DNA from: Dactylellina haptotyla
Taxonomy: Eukaryota > Ascomycota > Orbiliomycetes > Orbiliales > Orbiliaceae
Length of the DNA stretch: 64,000 nt
Reading direction: 5' to 3'
Assembly (NCBI GenBank): GCA_031310005.1
Contig: CM062379.1
Coordinates: forward strand, 2,356,001 to 2,420,000
Shown here: in pieces, positions 23,735-33,372 of the stretch
Numbering within the stretch: position 1 is the first letter of the stretch
Layout: every line of letters starts with the position of its first letter
The notes under the pieces: model-generated
Seen by the model: only the letters and a program-made list of their open reading frames with translations
Databases searched by the model: none
What the model was told of the DNA's origin: nothing
Translations under genes and position numbers: made by a program

Positions 23735-25739
23735 TTATAACTCGTCATGCTGGTTTCCCTTATCGCTCGCATCATTCAGTTTCACATCCTCGAATCCATC
23801 CAACTTCTTCTCGGCCCCTTTTCTGCCAACGATCCAGACCTGATCTCTCATCCTGATCATTGGCCATCTACCGCCAGTATAACCCAACATCGCTTGTGCC
23901 AGTCTCCTGCCTCCGACCATAATATCCGTCGGTTCAGCGCTATCCTTCCCCTGCTTCCAGAGCGTGACACCCGCATACCCTTGAACGGGCTTCTTGATCT
24001 CCCAATTCGGGAAGAAGCTGACCAAAAACCCGGGACTCCTCGTGAGAGCGTAATCCTTCTCCGCCCAGAACGCCGGATTGGCCAATTTCGCTTTATCCTC
24101 CTCCTTCGAATACTTCCACCCGGGATGCTTTAGATTATTTTGCGTGAATCTTGTAGCTCCAGTCATGCATGTGTACACGTCCATATGAACGCTGATGTGC
24201 TCTCTATCCCCCGCGAGAAGATCCAATTCCTTCAGCGCTTGTCCACCAGGGTAATTCAACGAAGAAACATATGACATGCCGAACGCAGCTGCGAACGTCA
24301 TCGCGACGGTGGTGAATAACGCCATACTGGCCGCGAAGTTGACGATACTCTTCTTTCGCTGGGTGAATATCCAGTCTGCGCCGACGGCGGCTACTAATGT
24401 CAACGCGGGCATGATGTAGACGATGAATCTCCACTCCTTATGCGGGAGGAGGGAGTAGATTGCTACGAAGGAGATCGCGGGTCCGACTATTCTCTCCGTG
24501 GTGCGCTTCCATCCGCCGGCGAAGATACCGATAGGGAGGAGAACGAGTAATGCCATCGGGTTGAGCATCATCTTTGGGATCGCGTTTGTGAAATAATAGT
24601 GAAACGGGCTGGTCCCCCATTCGGAACTCTTGCCTTCCACGGTGTTGAACAGGAAGCCCTGGAGCTCGGCCCACATCGGTTTGGGGAAGGTCTGCCAGAA
24701 GAATGTGTCGATGCTGACGGCGGTCCCCACTGCCAAGATACCCGTCGCCCCACCGAGGACGAGAAGTTCAGGGAAGATAGAGATCCAACCGGTAGCGATA
24801 AGTGGGACCAGGCTTGTGAAGAAGAGAATGGCAAGTTCGCAGCGGAATATGACAGCTGCGACGATCAGGACTTGCAGGCCGATCGGTGCCGCGTCGAACC
24901 AATCTTTGCGTGCGGATAGAGAGCGAGGTGGGGGGAGGAGTTCGGCGAGGGCGTAGGTTACTAAGATGATCCCGAGGTAAGTACGTATTCCTGAAAAGCC
25001 GGAATATAGTGCTGTAGGTATTCATACCCATCCCGAATGCCATCATGTTGGGCAATGTTCGTGAGACGTAGAACATGACGTGAAACTGGCTGGCCTGAAG
25101 GAGCAGGTACCACCGTGCCGTGCCGCGAGAATATACGGCGCCCGCTCTACGAGCGAGCATGATCATAACCGAACAGTTGAGCAAGCCGAGAAAGGCCCGT
25201 ACTAATCAAGCTTCAGAGCCTTTCGTTAGAATACTCGACAATAAGTTTTTATAGCTATCGCGGGGTGGAACCCTGATGCAGGGATGTCACCGACTGAAGG
25301 TCGCACGAACCTATAATTTGCTGCTGCATTCCATCCTTGATGAACCCAAGCACCACGGACCCGGATCCGCCGATTAGAGACGCCCCAGCGAAGGAGCGGG
25401 GCACCACGCCAGGGAACTCGACATGGTCGTATTTTGCGAGGATCTGGGCGGCATTATGGAAGGGGACCGGGGTGCCAAAGTTGACGATGTCATGGATGGC
25501 TTGGATGTTAAACGATTCCTCCACTTTGGTATACGGCGCCATGAAAAGATGGGCGAGCATCGTGACAGGGAGGAGGAGTTCGAGGAGCATGTCAACTGTA
25601 TTCCCGCGTTATCGTTAGAATACCGTCCAATTGATATAGGATATCAGATGGGTGGGCCCAGCTTACAAAATGTGTATTCGGAGGCGCCATCGTCCTCGGG
25701 CTCCACCGCTTTTCTCGCGGCAACCTTTGCATCCGCCAT
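23735..25739 (-). CDS. ALG12: ALG12 dolichyl-P-Man alpha-1,6-mannosyltransferase, C-terminal HDEL
   Basis: Four exons (25739-25667, 25595-25311, 25201-25028, 24960-23735) give 585 residues, the usual length. The signature stretch [18 protein letters not shown] and [14 protein letters not shown] identify the GT22 mannosyltransferase that adds the eighth mannose (alpha-1,6) to the lipid-linked N-glycan precursor in the ER lumen. Further family marks are [32 protein letters not shown] and [12 protein letters not shown], with many hydrophobic helices. The protein ends GNQHDEL, a canonical ER-retrieval signal, on a polytopic enzyme, implying a luminal C-terminus. Intron 3 uses the acceptor at 24961 (67 nt); a nearer AG would leave only 37 nt and fit the family less well. 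YOS1 diverges from a shared 320-bp promoter. Confidence 0.94.
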
Positions 25740-26060
25740 CTTGCTTTTCTGTTCCAGTAGTTCTTATCTTCGTTCAATGGTTGTTGAATAGGAAACAGAC
25801 TCGCGATGAGGGGACGTCGTCGGGCTTATATGGGCAGCTAATTCAAATTGTGGGTGAGACGCAGGCCAAGCCCTCGCCCGCAGCCACCCCTGCAACAAGC
25901 CGCAACCCGGCTGCTAACTGGACACGACGACAAGAATAGAACATCGCCAGCCAGCCTCCACGCATCAATTTGATTCCCTCCTCCTCCTCCTCGCCCCTCA
26001 CTCGCTCGACCGACCTCCTCTTATTCAAATCGTAATTCGGCAGGAGTCGCTGCTACCACC
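25740..26060. promoter_or_regulatory. shared divergent promoter of ALG12 and YOS1
   Basis: The 320 bp between two start codons facing away from each other. A pyrimidine-rich CTCCTCCTCCTC block at about 25977-26020 sits just upstream of the YOS1 ATG, typical of fungal leaders. Both products act in the early secretory pathway, so co-expression is plausible but not shown. Confidence 0.5.
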
Positions 26061-26580
26061 ATGGCGATGCTCTTCTGGTTTGGAAATTTATTCTACGGTA
26101 AGCGATCCATCCCCGCGAGAGCGAGCTTCCTCATTCACGAAAACAGCAGAGCAGCTCGAAGCTAACTCCCACACGTGCTCGGTCCGTTCCAGTCGCCGTC
26201 CTCCTCGTCAACGCCGTCGCGGTTCTGTCAGAAGATAGATTTTTAGCACGAAGTCAGTACCGGACGTCCCTCCTTGCATCTCCGTGATCCAACTCTCACG
26301 TGTGAGCAAGATACTACTCTCTCAAAAACGCCGAGCTAACGAGGTGGCATGGAAAAAGTTGGATGGGCTGGACAGCAGGACCAAGGCTTTGGAGGACAGG
26401 ATGTCAGCATAAAATCCAAGTTAATAAACCTCATATCCGCGATACGGACGCTCATGAGAAGTCAGTCCCTCTCTTGCTATCCAAATCTGGCCCTTTATCG
26501 AAGCTAACCAACCCCTGCGTACAGTACCGTTAATCGCCGTAAACGTCATTATAATCGTGTATGAACTACTGCTGGGCTAG
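26061..26580 (+). CDS. YOS1: Yos1/IER3IP1-like ER-Golgi transport protein
   Basis: Four short exons (26061-26097, 26193-26252, 26359-26460, 26525-26580) give 84 residues; the gene is only visible after splicing. MLFWFGNLFYVAVLLVNAVA forms the first helix. LSEDRFLARIGW, the soluble loop and LIAVNVIIIVYELLLG follow. This is the full pattern of Yos1, a partner of Yip1-Yif1 needed for COPII vesicle fusion or budding between ER and Golgi. The ATG at 26067 could also start the protein (two residues shorter). Two donors are GTCAGT. Introns are 95, 106 and 64 nt, so introns outweigh coding sequence. Confidence 0.92.
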
Positions 26581-27305
26581 CACAACGAAACCGACATCCC
26601 ACGAAAACCTCCATTGTCCCAATACCTTTACGTTTGCCTGCTTGTTGAACCGCCGACTTGGTGCATACCCCGTCGAACTACAGTAGAAGCACATAGCTGG
26701 CAATGGACCGAGCCTTGGACCCCACAAAGCAAGGTGCCTGGGGCCTCGGTCGAGAAGGTGTGAGTCTTCAGTACCGGTTAAAACACCCGTGCTGCCATCT
26801 CATGCGCTCGCATAAAACTCGATATCCTTCACGATTAAGTTCAGCGTATCATTTCCCACGGAATACGAGCTTCTTGGATAGCTTTCCTGTACATACAAAG
26901 CGAATATAAATATTCTTCCTTTTAGCGAGATTTTGATAGATCCTTTAGTCTTCAATTTGATAGCGCCGTTCCTCCTGTATACCAGCCGCGCAAGTTCGGT
27001 TTGCTCCAACCAACGTAAATTAGGTGACTAATATTAGGATCTCCGTACAAAATTATCGCCGGGTCTATAACAGCAACAGGTGGCCGCGCGGGTAGCAACA
27101 TTAGGGACCACACATTTAACGCACAGTTAAAACAGCCTCCAAATATACCACTCGACTAAAAGGAGTATCATGCTGCTTCAGATGCGCCATCCAACATTCA
27201 ACCCAGCATCAATACTTAGATCGCCAAATTCATAATGGCGAAACGTCTCCATCGCAGTTGCCCCTCCATTCACAAACACCCCGACTCAGACACGAAATTT
27301 CTTTT
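26581..27305. other. intergenic, no gene supported
   Basis: Tail-to-tail space between YOS1 and the CBS-domain gene. The open frames seen are short and unremarkable. Confidence 0.55.
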
Positions 27306-27984
27306 TCAACCTCTCCGTTTCGCAAAGTTCTCCAAGTCATCCCTCGTCGCAACCGCCAACACGAACTTCCTAGCAGCATCTGTTACCACCGCAAACCCAC
27401 TATCTTTGCCACCACCACTCGTTAGGAACTCCTCGAGCTCCGCCAATTCGGTCTCAGGCGTGATGACGGTATATTTTACACCCTTTCCTTTTCTGAACTT
27501 TGTCATCGCCTTCTCGACGGTATCTTCTTCCGCGAGAGCCTGGCTTTGCAGCAGCTGTTTTAACCGCGGGATGGAGAGGTATCCCAGTAGCGAGCGGTTC
27601 TGAGGGTTGATGACGGTTAGCTGGTCGTATGAACGGTCGTAGGACATGGCGAGAGCTTCGGAGATCGGCTGTTGGGGTGGGACAGAGAGGGCAGGCGCAA
27701 GGTCTAAATCTGCTATTACGGCCTATATATTGCAAAGGTGTGGGTTGTGTCCCCCTGTCAGCTCTGCTTCTTATTCTCTCTCCTCATGCGCATAAGCTAT
27801 GACAATTGAGAAAAATGTTGCATGTATAACAGTATGGAATCAGCATTGACCAGCGGATCAGACGTACCCCTCGATATTTTGCGGCGAGGGACTGGAGAGT
27901 CGACGCAGCAGCATTGGATCCGGACGGTGACGACGACGGGTTTCGCAGATACGTCGGTATGGCGTCTTCTGAGGGCAGCGACAT
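27306..27984 (-). CDS. small CBS-domain-pair protein
   Basis: Two exons (27984-27868, 27722-27306; 145-nt intron) join in phase as AAKYRG|AVIADLDLAPALSV and give 177 residues. The body is a tandem CBS pair. The first covers about ADLDLAPALSVPPQQPISEA to DQLTVINPQNRSLLGYLSI; the second covers about YTVITPETELAELEEFL to FAVVTDAARKFVLAVATRDDL. CBS pairs usually bind adenosyl ligands such as AMP, ATP or SAM. This stand-alone form is widespread in filamentous fungi, with no function I can name. The Ser/Pro-rich N-terminus is probably disordered. It diverges from the secreted-protein gene across about 520 bp. Confidence 0.85.
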
Positions 27985-28501
27985 GTTGGGCGAGTGCTAG
28001 CTGTTGACTTCCTATGCCATGCGGCGGGTGCGGTTTCAGGTTTTGAAGTTCGTGTATCGCGGGGTCCTTTCGCGGGTCGAAGGAGATGTGGGATTGGGCG
28101 GAGTAAAAGCAGCTTTGGTCGGTTTGGTTGAAGTTGGAAGGTTGAACGTGTTGTGCGATGCTCTGCGGCACGACACACAACACATCCGCCTGTGCGGCAT
28201 GATGTTGGCCCTTCGCCACGAGAACAGACTCCTTCTGGGCATTATTCGGTTCTAAATCAGGTACTCTGTGGGATCGAGATATGGCCGTGTGCTTATAATG
28301 CATGCACCGGCCGTCTCGAGGTCTTCTTCCAGTGGATATACGTCGAATTGACAAAGAAGACTCACAGCAGTTCTTTACCAAAGGCAGGCACACAAAATTA
28401 TTACACAGCACAGTAAGTCGGCGTATATAGAGATATCTAGATAGTCAAATATCACTAGCAACCCAGAGCTCTGACGGACCGATAGGATATCTTTTCGTAA
28501 A
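27985..28501. promoter_or_regulatory. divergent promoter region between CBS-domain and secreted-protein genes
   Basis: The 517 bp between two outward-facing start codons. It carries an antisense-looking open frame of about 200 codons that overlaps the CBS exon and is rejected as chance. Confidence 0.45.
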
Positions 28502-29305
28502 ATGCAACCTCTCTTCGTCGTCTTGCTGTCGGCGCTGGTCTCTCAGGTCGTCTGTAATCCGGTCTTCAAAGCACCCCCCTACGATCCTCTCAAGAAGCGA
28601 TTGCACAGCCATCTCGACGAAATCGGTGTTCCCTTCGGCCATCTCATGGAGCATATAAAGCGAAACCATGCAGAAGAAGATATTATCCATTCGCGGGAAG
28701 TCCATGGCAACTTGACACTCACTCGCTTCAGCATCCCCGACCACATCTGGGACGCCGGGATCGAGTCGTACCCTCATGAAAAACGCCAGGCGCACCTCCG
28801 CCGCCGCAACCTCGTTCCTCCTCCCGATGGTACGGAAGGCCCTCACGCACTTCACCCGTCACTGCAGAAAAGATATCCCATAACTGGCTACTGGCAAATC
28901 CGTACTTGTCTGGAGACACCGCCGAACAAACAACCCATGGCAACATCCAAGTTCAGAGAGGCCGCCCAGTTCTTTTGCAGCCGCTTTTCCGAGTACCTGC
29001 AGATATTTATAGATACAGGCTCCGGCCCAGAGCCGCCCGTTGATTTGATTTATGGCCCGTGGCAAATGTCGGAGACTACCGCTGCGAAATGCGACGTTTA
29101 CTTTAATTTCGCACATGCTATAACGTTCCCCTGGAGTCCACTCATTGCCAGGTGCATGGACTTCCTGGGCGAGTTGAGTACTTGTAAGGGAGAAGGTTTC
29201 ACCTACGGTGGGAGGTCCGGAATAGCCTCCAAGCTGGGAGAAGGCGAGGCCACTTTTAGTTTTACTCCGAACCCCAAGTTTTTGCAAGATCCCTTTGTCG
29301 TCTGA
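28502..29305 (+). CDS. secreted Cys-containing pre-pro-protein, unknown family
   Basis: Single exon, 267 residues. Signal peptide at about 1-18 (LFVVLLSALVSQVVC). The long basic pro-region carries dibasic sites at KKR 31-33, KR 94-95 and QKR 122-124, the last just before YPITGYW. Kex2 cleavage at the last site would release a mature about 143-residue domain with five Cys (136, 159, 197, 218, 228) and Trp/Phe/Gly-rich blocks (YGPWQMS, FTYGGRSG). I do not recognise the fold. It resembles fungal secreted killer-toxin-like or effector-type proteins only in layout. Five Cys, an odd number, would leave one unpaired. The pro-region looks helical and may be a folding chaperone. Confidence 0.72.
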   Translation: MQPLFVVLLSALVSQVVCNPVFKAPPYDPLKKRLHSHLDEIGVPFGHLMEHIKRNHAEEDIIHSREVHGNLTLTRFSIPDHIWDAGIESYPHEKRQAHLRRRNLVPPPDGTEGPHALHPSLQKRYPITGYWQIRTCLETPPNKQPMATSKFREAAQFFCSRFSEYLQIFIDTGSGPEPPVDLIYGPWQMSETTAAKCDVYFNFAHAITFPWSPLIARCMDFLGELSTCKGEGFTYGGRSGIASKLGEGEATFSFTPNPKFLQDPFVV

Positions 29306-29617
29306 GCTGTATCAGCATTTTTTGTTTTGTGTTCAAGGTGTGAGTGGTAACAATAAATTACATAAATTTGTATCAGCATGTCACCTCTTATTATTATTCT
29401 TCTTCTTCTTTTTGAAAGAAAATCATATACCCAGAGCAGTAATATATACATTTAGTTTTGTTCAATTCCAATCCGATTCAAGCACGAGGTGATTCTTGTT
29501 GTAGAATGTGTGTTGCAGTCCAGCCCGGTCTTCAACATCTCGCAACTAAACCGCAGCACAAGACTGTTCGAAAGCACCATCAACCTCTTCACCTCACCTC
29601 CACACCTCCACGCCATC
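29306..29617. other. spacer before NTR2-like gene
   Basis: Holds the secreted-protein 3' end, a T-rich tract at about 29390-29415 and the next gene's 5' leader. An in-frame extension upstream to ATG 29489 exists but reads as leader, not protein. Confidence 0.45.
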
Positions 29618-30913
29618 ATGAGGTCCGCCAACTTTGCCAACCGGAAACCCAAAGCACGCATCATCGCCTCCTTCGACGATGATGAATCCGACAAGAAATC
29701 CGCTCCGCCCGCGGGCCCGTCTGCGATGGACACAGCGTTCGATAGCAACGAAGACTCATCCGCATCCATCTTCAAGCGCAAATCAGCCTCCACCAAGGTT
29801 CGAAAGTCAGTCAACCGCTCACTGATCTCCCTCGACGACCCTCACGATGAAGAAGTATCCGCAGATGCACCCGCGCTTACCCGACCCATTGTCGTCAAGA
29901 AATCGGCGTTAACACGGCAAGCTGTCGAACGAAGCGCGTCTACATCACAGGGGCCCACTGCAGCAGCTCCCAAGGATAAGCCTCGAACGACCTTGAAGTC
30001 CACCGCTCTACCTTCACAACCGTTCTCCCAGCTCTCCCTCACCTCGCGCCCGAGTTACTCCAAAGAGGCGCTCGCGGAACTCAAAACGTCAACCCCGACA
30101 ACCCCTATGAGCCGCGGCTCTCCTCAAGATGACCAGGACGTCCCGATGGCCGACGCGCCAGCCGACCCTCTCAATGTCGCCGGCAAGTTCGCAGCAGAAC
30201 GCGCATCCGCATCAGTATCAGCCCGCGATCTATCCATACCGGACGAAGGCACAATAAAAGCCCTCAAAGCCCGTCGAGCCATGCTCGCCCAGAATCCAGA
30301 TTACATTTCTCTTTCCGAGGAGTCTGCGAAGAGCAAAGGTAGCAGGTTACAACGCACCCAAGATGACGAGGAAGAAATACTGGAAACTTTCGTCGAGGAC
30401 GGCGGACTCGCGTTGGGCCGGAAAGCTGAACGAGAGAAGCAGCGTAGGCGTCGGGAGGACATACGAGAGGCGATTGATATGGTCGAACGGCCGTCGGATG
30501 ATGAAGACGCCAGCGGGGGCGGAACCGACGACGAGAACGGAGAGTGGGAAGCTAATAGGATTCGGACGGGGGGTTACGGCTCTAATAAGCGTGAAACACT
30601 TGAGGAAAAGCTACGGAAACCACCTGCTGTGATTGCACCCCTACCGAGTTTTCAGGAAGCAGTGGGTAAATTAAAGGACATGCTAGCTGGCATGAATCTC
30701 GCTATGGATGAGAAAGAAAAGAGGGTCGAGGAACTCCTAAGTGAAAAAGAAATGATCGAGCAGCGCGAACTAGAGCTCCAAAAGTTACTCAAGGATACCT
30801 CAGAGAAGTACGAAAGACTACGAGAGGAAGCCGGTACCGCCCTCCATGTTGGCAGAGGACTGGAAAATTTCGGCGACGACGCTACCGGGACCGGGATACC
30901 AGCTGGTGTTTGA
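29618..30913 (+). CDS. NTR2: Ntr2-like spliceosome-disassembly factor
   Basis: Intronless, 431 residues from the ATG at 29618. I prefer this to the in-frame ATG at 29489 because conserved composition begins at MRSANFANRKPKARII. The N-terminal half is Ser/Lys-rich and disordered with basic patches. Then come SIPDEGTIKALKARRAM, PDYISLSEES, an acidic EEEILETFVEDGGLALGRKAE segment followed by a basic REKQRRRREDIREA run, and a long C-terminal coiled coil. This order matches the fungal NTR2 domain. In yeast Ntr1-Ntr2 recruits Prp43 to release the lariat-intron spliceosome. Nuclear location is expected. Identity rests on memory of the family, so moderate. Confidence 0.68.
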   Translation: MRSANFANRKPKARIIASFDDDESDKKSAPPAGPSAMDTAFDSNEDSSASIFKRKSASTKVRKSVNRSLISLDDPHDEEVSADAPALTRPIVVKKSALTRQAVERSASTSQGPTAAAPKDKPRTTLKSTALPSQPFSQLSLTSRPSYSKEALAELKTSTPTTPMSRGSPQDDQDVPMADAPADPLNVAGKFAAERASASVSARDLSIPDEGTIKALKARRAMLAQNPDYISLSEESAKSKGSRLQRTQDDEEEILETFVEDGGLALGRKAEREKQRRRREDIREAIDMVERPSDDEDASGGGTDDENGEWEANRIRTGGYGSNKRETLEEKLRKPPAVIAPLPSFQEAVGKLKDMLAGMNLAMDEKEKRVEELLSEKEMIEQRELELQKLLKDTSEKYERLREEAGTALHVGRGLENFGDDATGTGIPAGV

Positions 30914-31124
30914 ATAATCTTTTGCATTTGGTTTAATAGAATGATACCCCACCTGTACGATACATTACAAGGAGACTGTACAATATAGAAGAATAAATAA
31001 TGTCTCGGAAGTTTAAGGTATAATAATAAAGGACGCATAGATTCCCTAGAGTAGTCAAATACTCAAGGGAACTATTGATACATTAGGCATGTGCTGTAAC
31101 CATGCTCGAAAGTGTGGGGTGACA

Positions 31125-33372
31125 CTACTCCATTAACGCTGGGAGCCCAAAGCTGACCCTCAGGGCATTACCAAACCGCCTTATACCCTCAACCATAGCG
31201 CCCTCCTACACAGATTATTAGCAAGTGAATGGAAAAATTGCATTTCAATGGAATAATCTTACCTCGGCAGCAGCAAAAGTTGCTCTTAGGTATAGGTCTG
31301 GGTGTTCTGACTCAGGTTCAGCGAAGAACCAACTTCCCTTGGCCAGTAATGTCTTCTGGTCGATAACCGCCTCAAATATCTCATGTTCTAACTCGACCAA
31401 GTTCTTCTTCCCATACGACGGATGCTTCTCATTTTTGACCTTGAACCACATGAACATCCCCGCAGCGGGTGGTGTCCAGCTAGCAACATCCTTCGGGATA
31501 TACTTCTCACAGGCCTCGAGCATGTTGTTCCGCCTAGTAGTGTACTCCTTTCTAATGTGCACTAACCAGTCAAGATACTTTCCATGCCCCCAATGTTCAT
31601 CCAGAAGCTTGAATAATATCGCTTGCGAGAATCCGCTGGGCGCCTGGACGGTAACTTCGTTGTGTCGCATCAACCGCTCGCAGACCTTCGACGAGGTAGT
31701 CAACCAGCCGCACCTTGAGCCCGGCGCGATAACCTTGGAGAAGGAATCTAATCGGATCACACGGCCATCTACGTCCAAAGACAGATACGACGGTGTCAAG
31801 CTCTTCAGGAACTCGTCGTGGCTCTTAGGTGCAGTAGTTGTTCCGTTACTCTCGCTGCCCCCAGGGACATATTTGTCCATCTGTAAAAAGTAATAAGGCT
31901 CATCCTCGATAATAATCAAGTCGTGCTTCTGCGCAAGTGCATAGATTTCTTTTCGCCTTTGAGAGCCTTGTGTCGAGCCGGTTGGGTTCTGCCCCGTACT
32001 GTAACACAAACGATAAAAATTCGCCTCATCAGCCCCCGTTGTACATAACGCAAAGTCCTAGAGCGAAGGGAAACTTACGGAACAAGGTACATCAAGAAAG
32101 GCTTTTCAGCCTTCCTTGTCTTCTCATCCCAATTGCTCAGAACTTCATCCAAATGGCTCGGAATCATACCCTCGGAATCCATACGGATTCCGACGGCGTC
32201 ATTACCAAGTCCTCTGCCAGCTTCGATCGCACTGCAGAACGCATATTCGTCGGCGATAAAGTAGTCACCCCGGTTGCAGAACGAACGTAAGCACATTTCG
32301 AATGCCGATGTGCTTCCGACAGTCATCACACAGGACCAGTCTTGGTACGGAGGATTGTGTACAATCTAAAAATTCGGATCGAAAACGATAATCGGAATCG
32401 AGAAGTCACCCGTTAGCAAAATATGCATATTTTTCCTGCGGCGCAAGAAATTGCGTAACCATTGTGCGCGCCATGCACACAAGAGTCGCCACATACCTCT
32501 GTATGTTCGGTCACCCATCTGACCATCTGTGGTGATCCGGTACCCTGTCCATAGTTAAGTGCTACAGAAAGGTCTGCATCAATCCAAAAAACCCCGTCAG
32601 TCCCATTATCGTCCACCTAATACCTGCGACTTCGGGGAGCGTACCATAGGCGGATTTGCCTTCCTTCATATCGTGCTTTCCGATGGTAACATTGTGCGCG
32701 TATTGGTGAATATCCTTTTCCGAGAATAGTTCACCGCGAGGAACTCCAACGCTAACGTGGTCGAAAGGGAAGTATGCGCTTGATGGCAATCCACCACCCA
32801 AAGATATCATTCCTGCGGAAACAAAAAGAGGTCAGCGGGTGTTCCGTTTGGGTTTACGAGAAGCTGGTGGAAAGAGGATAATATTCACCTTCCCGAGATA
32901 GGTACCGTGCGGCCTGTTTTAACGGTGATGGCTATAGCACAACATTAGTGTCCAGTCGCACAGCTGAGGAGCACGCAAAGTTGCACCAACCTGGCGAGAT
33001 TTGCTCTCTAATGTTAATCTATCTGCATATTCCAACATTTTATCGTTAGAGGCTGTGGTGTGGAATTGAAACTGAGGCGATTCTCATGCTCACAGGTGAA
33101 GTCTTTTGACACTGGTTTCGACGAATTCTAAGGCAATAGTTAGCACAACGGACGGGTATTCAACAAATAGATATTGGAAGGTAGATGCGTACGCTCTTGC
33201 TCTTGAAAGCATCGCTCAGGCCAATGGCTGCAATTCCGCCAGAAAATATAGAGTTCGCCCTCAGTTCGTCGACACCGAGGACGGTGAGGTAGGCGGGCGT
33301 GGTGGAAGCCGAGTTATCATCTACGGCTTCGGCGCCGACGTCGATGTTCACTGCGGTTGGAGGAGGAGGCAT
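31125..33372 (-). CDS. ARO8: Aro8-type aromatic/2-aminoadipate aminotransferase (PLP fold I)
   Basis: Nine exons (33372-33193, 33127-33094, 33052-32991, 32931-32889, 32812-32624, 32573-32497, 32365-32079, 31998-31263, 31205-31125) join in phase to 562 residues. After a variable N-terminus, SRQPSPLKQAARYL and MISLGGGLPSSAYFPF mark the Aro8 family. LNYGQGTGSPQMVRWV, TVGSTSAFEMCLR, PTGQNPTG, IIIEDEPYYFLQ, and SFSKVIAPGSRCGW (PLP Lys at about 379) with LRATFAAAEEGAMVEGIRR complete it. It is expected to transfer amino groups in Phe, Tyr, Trp and lysine metabolism, in the cytosol. Exon 2 is 34 nt and its following intron 41 nt, both near the lower limit, yet the frame and family match hold. Confidence 0.93.

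Noticed and set aside
24988-25028. 37-nt third intron in ALG12 using the nearer acceptor
   Set aside because: Too short for a normal fungal intron. The acceptor at 24961 gives a 67-nt intron and a better family match.
27797-28411. 204-codon minus-strand frame over the CBS gene promoter and first exon
   Set aside because: It overlaps the supported CBS exon in another frame and has no family resemblance.
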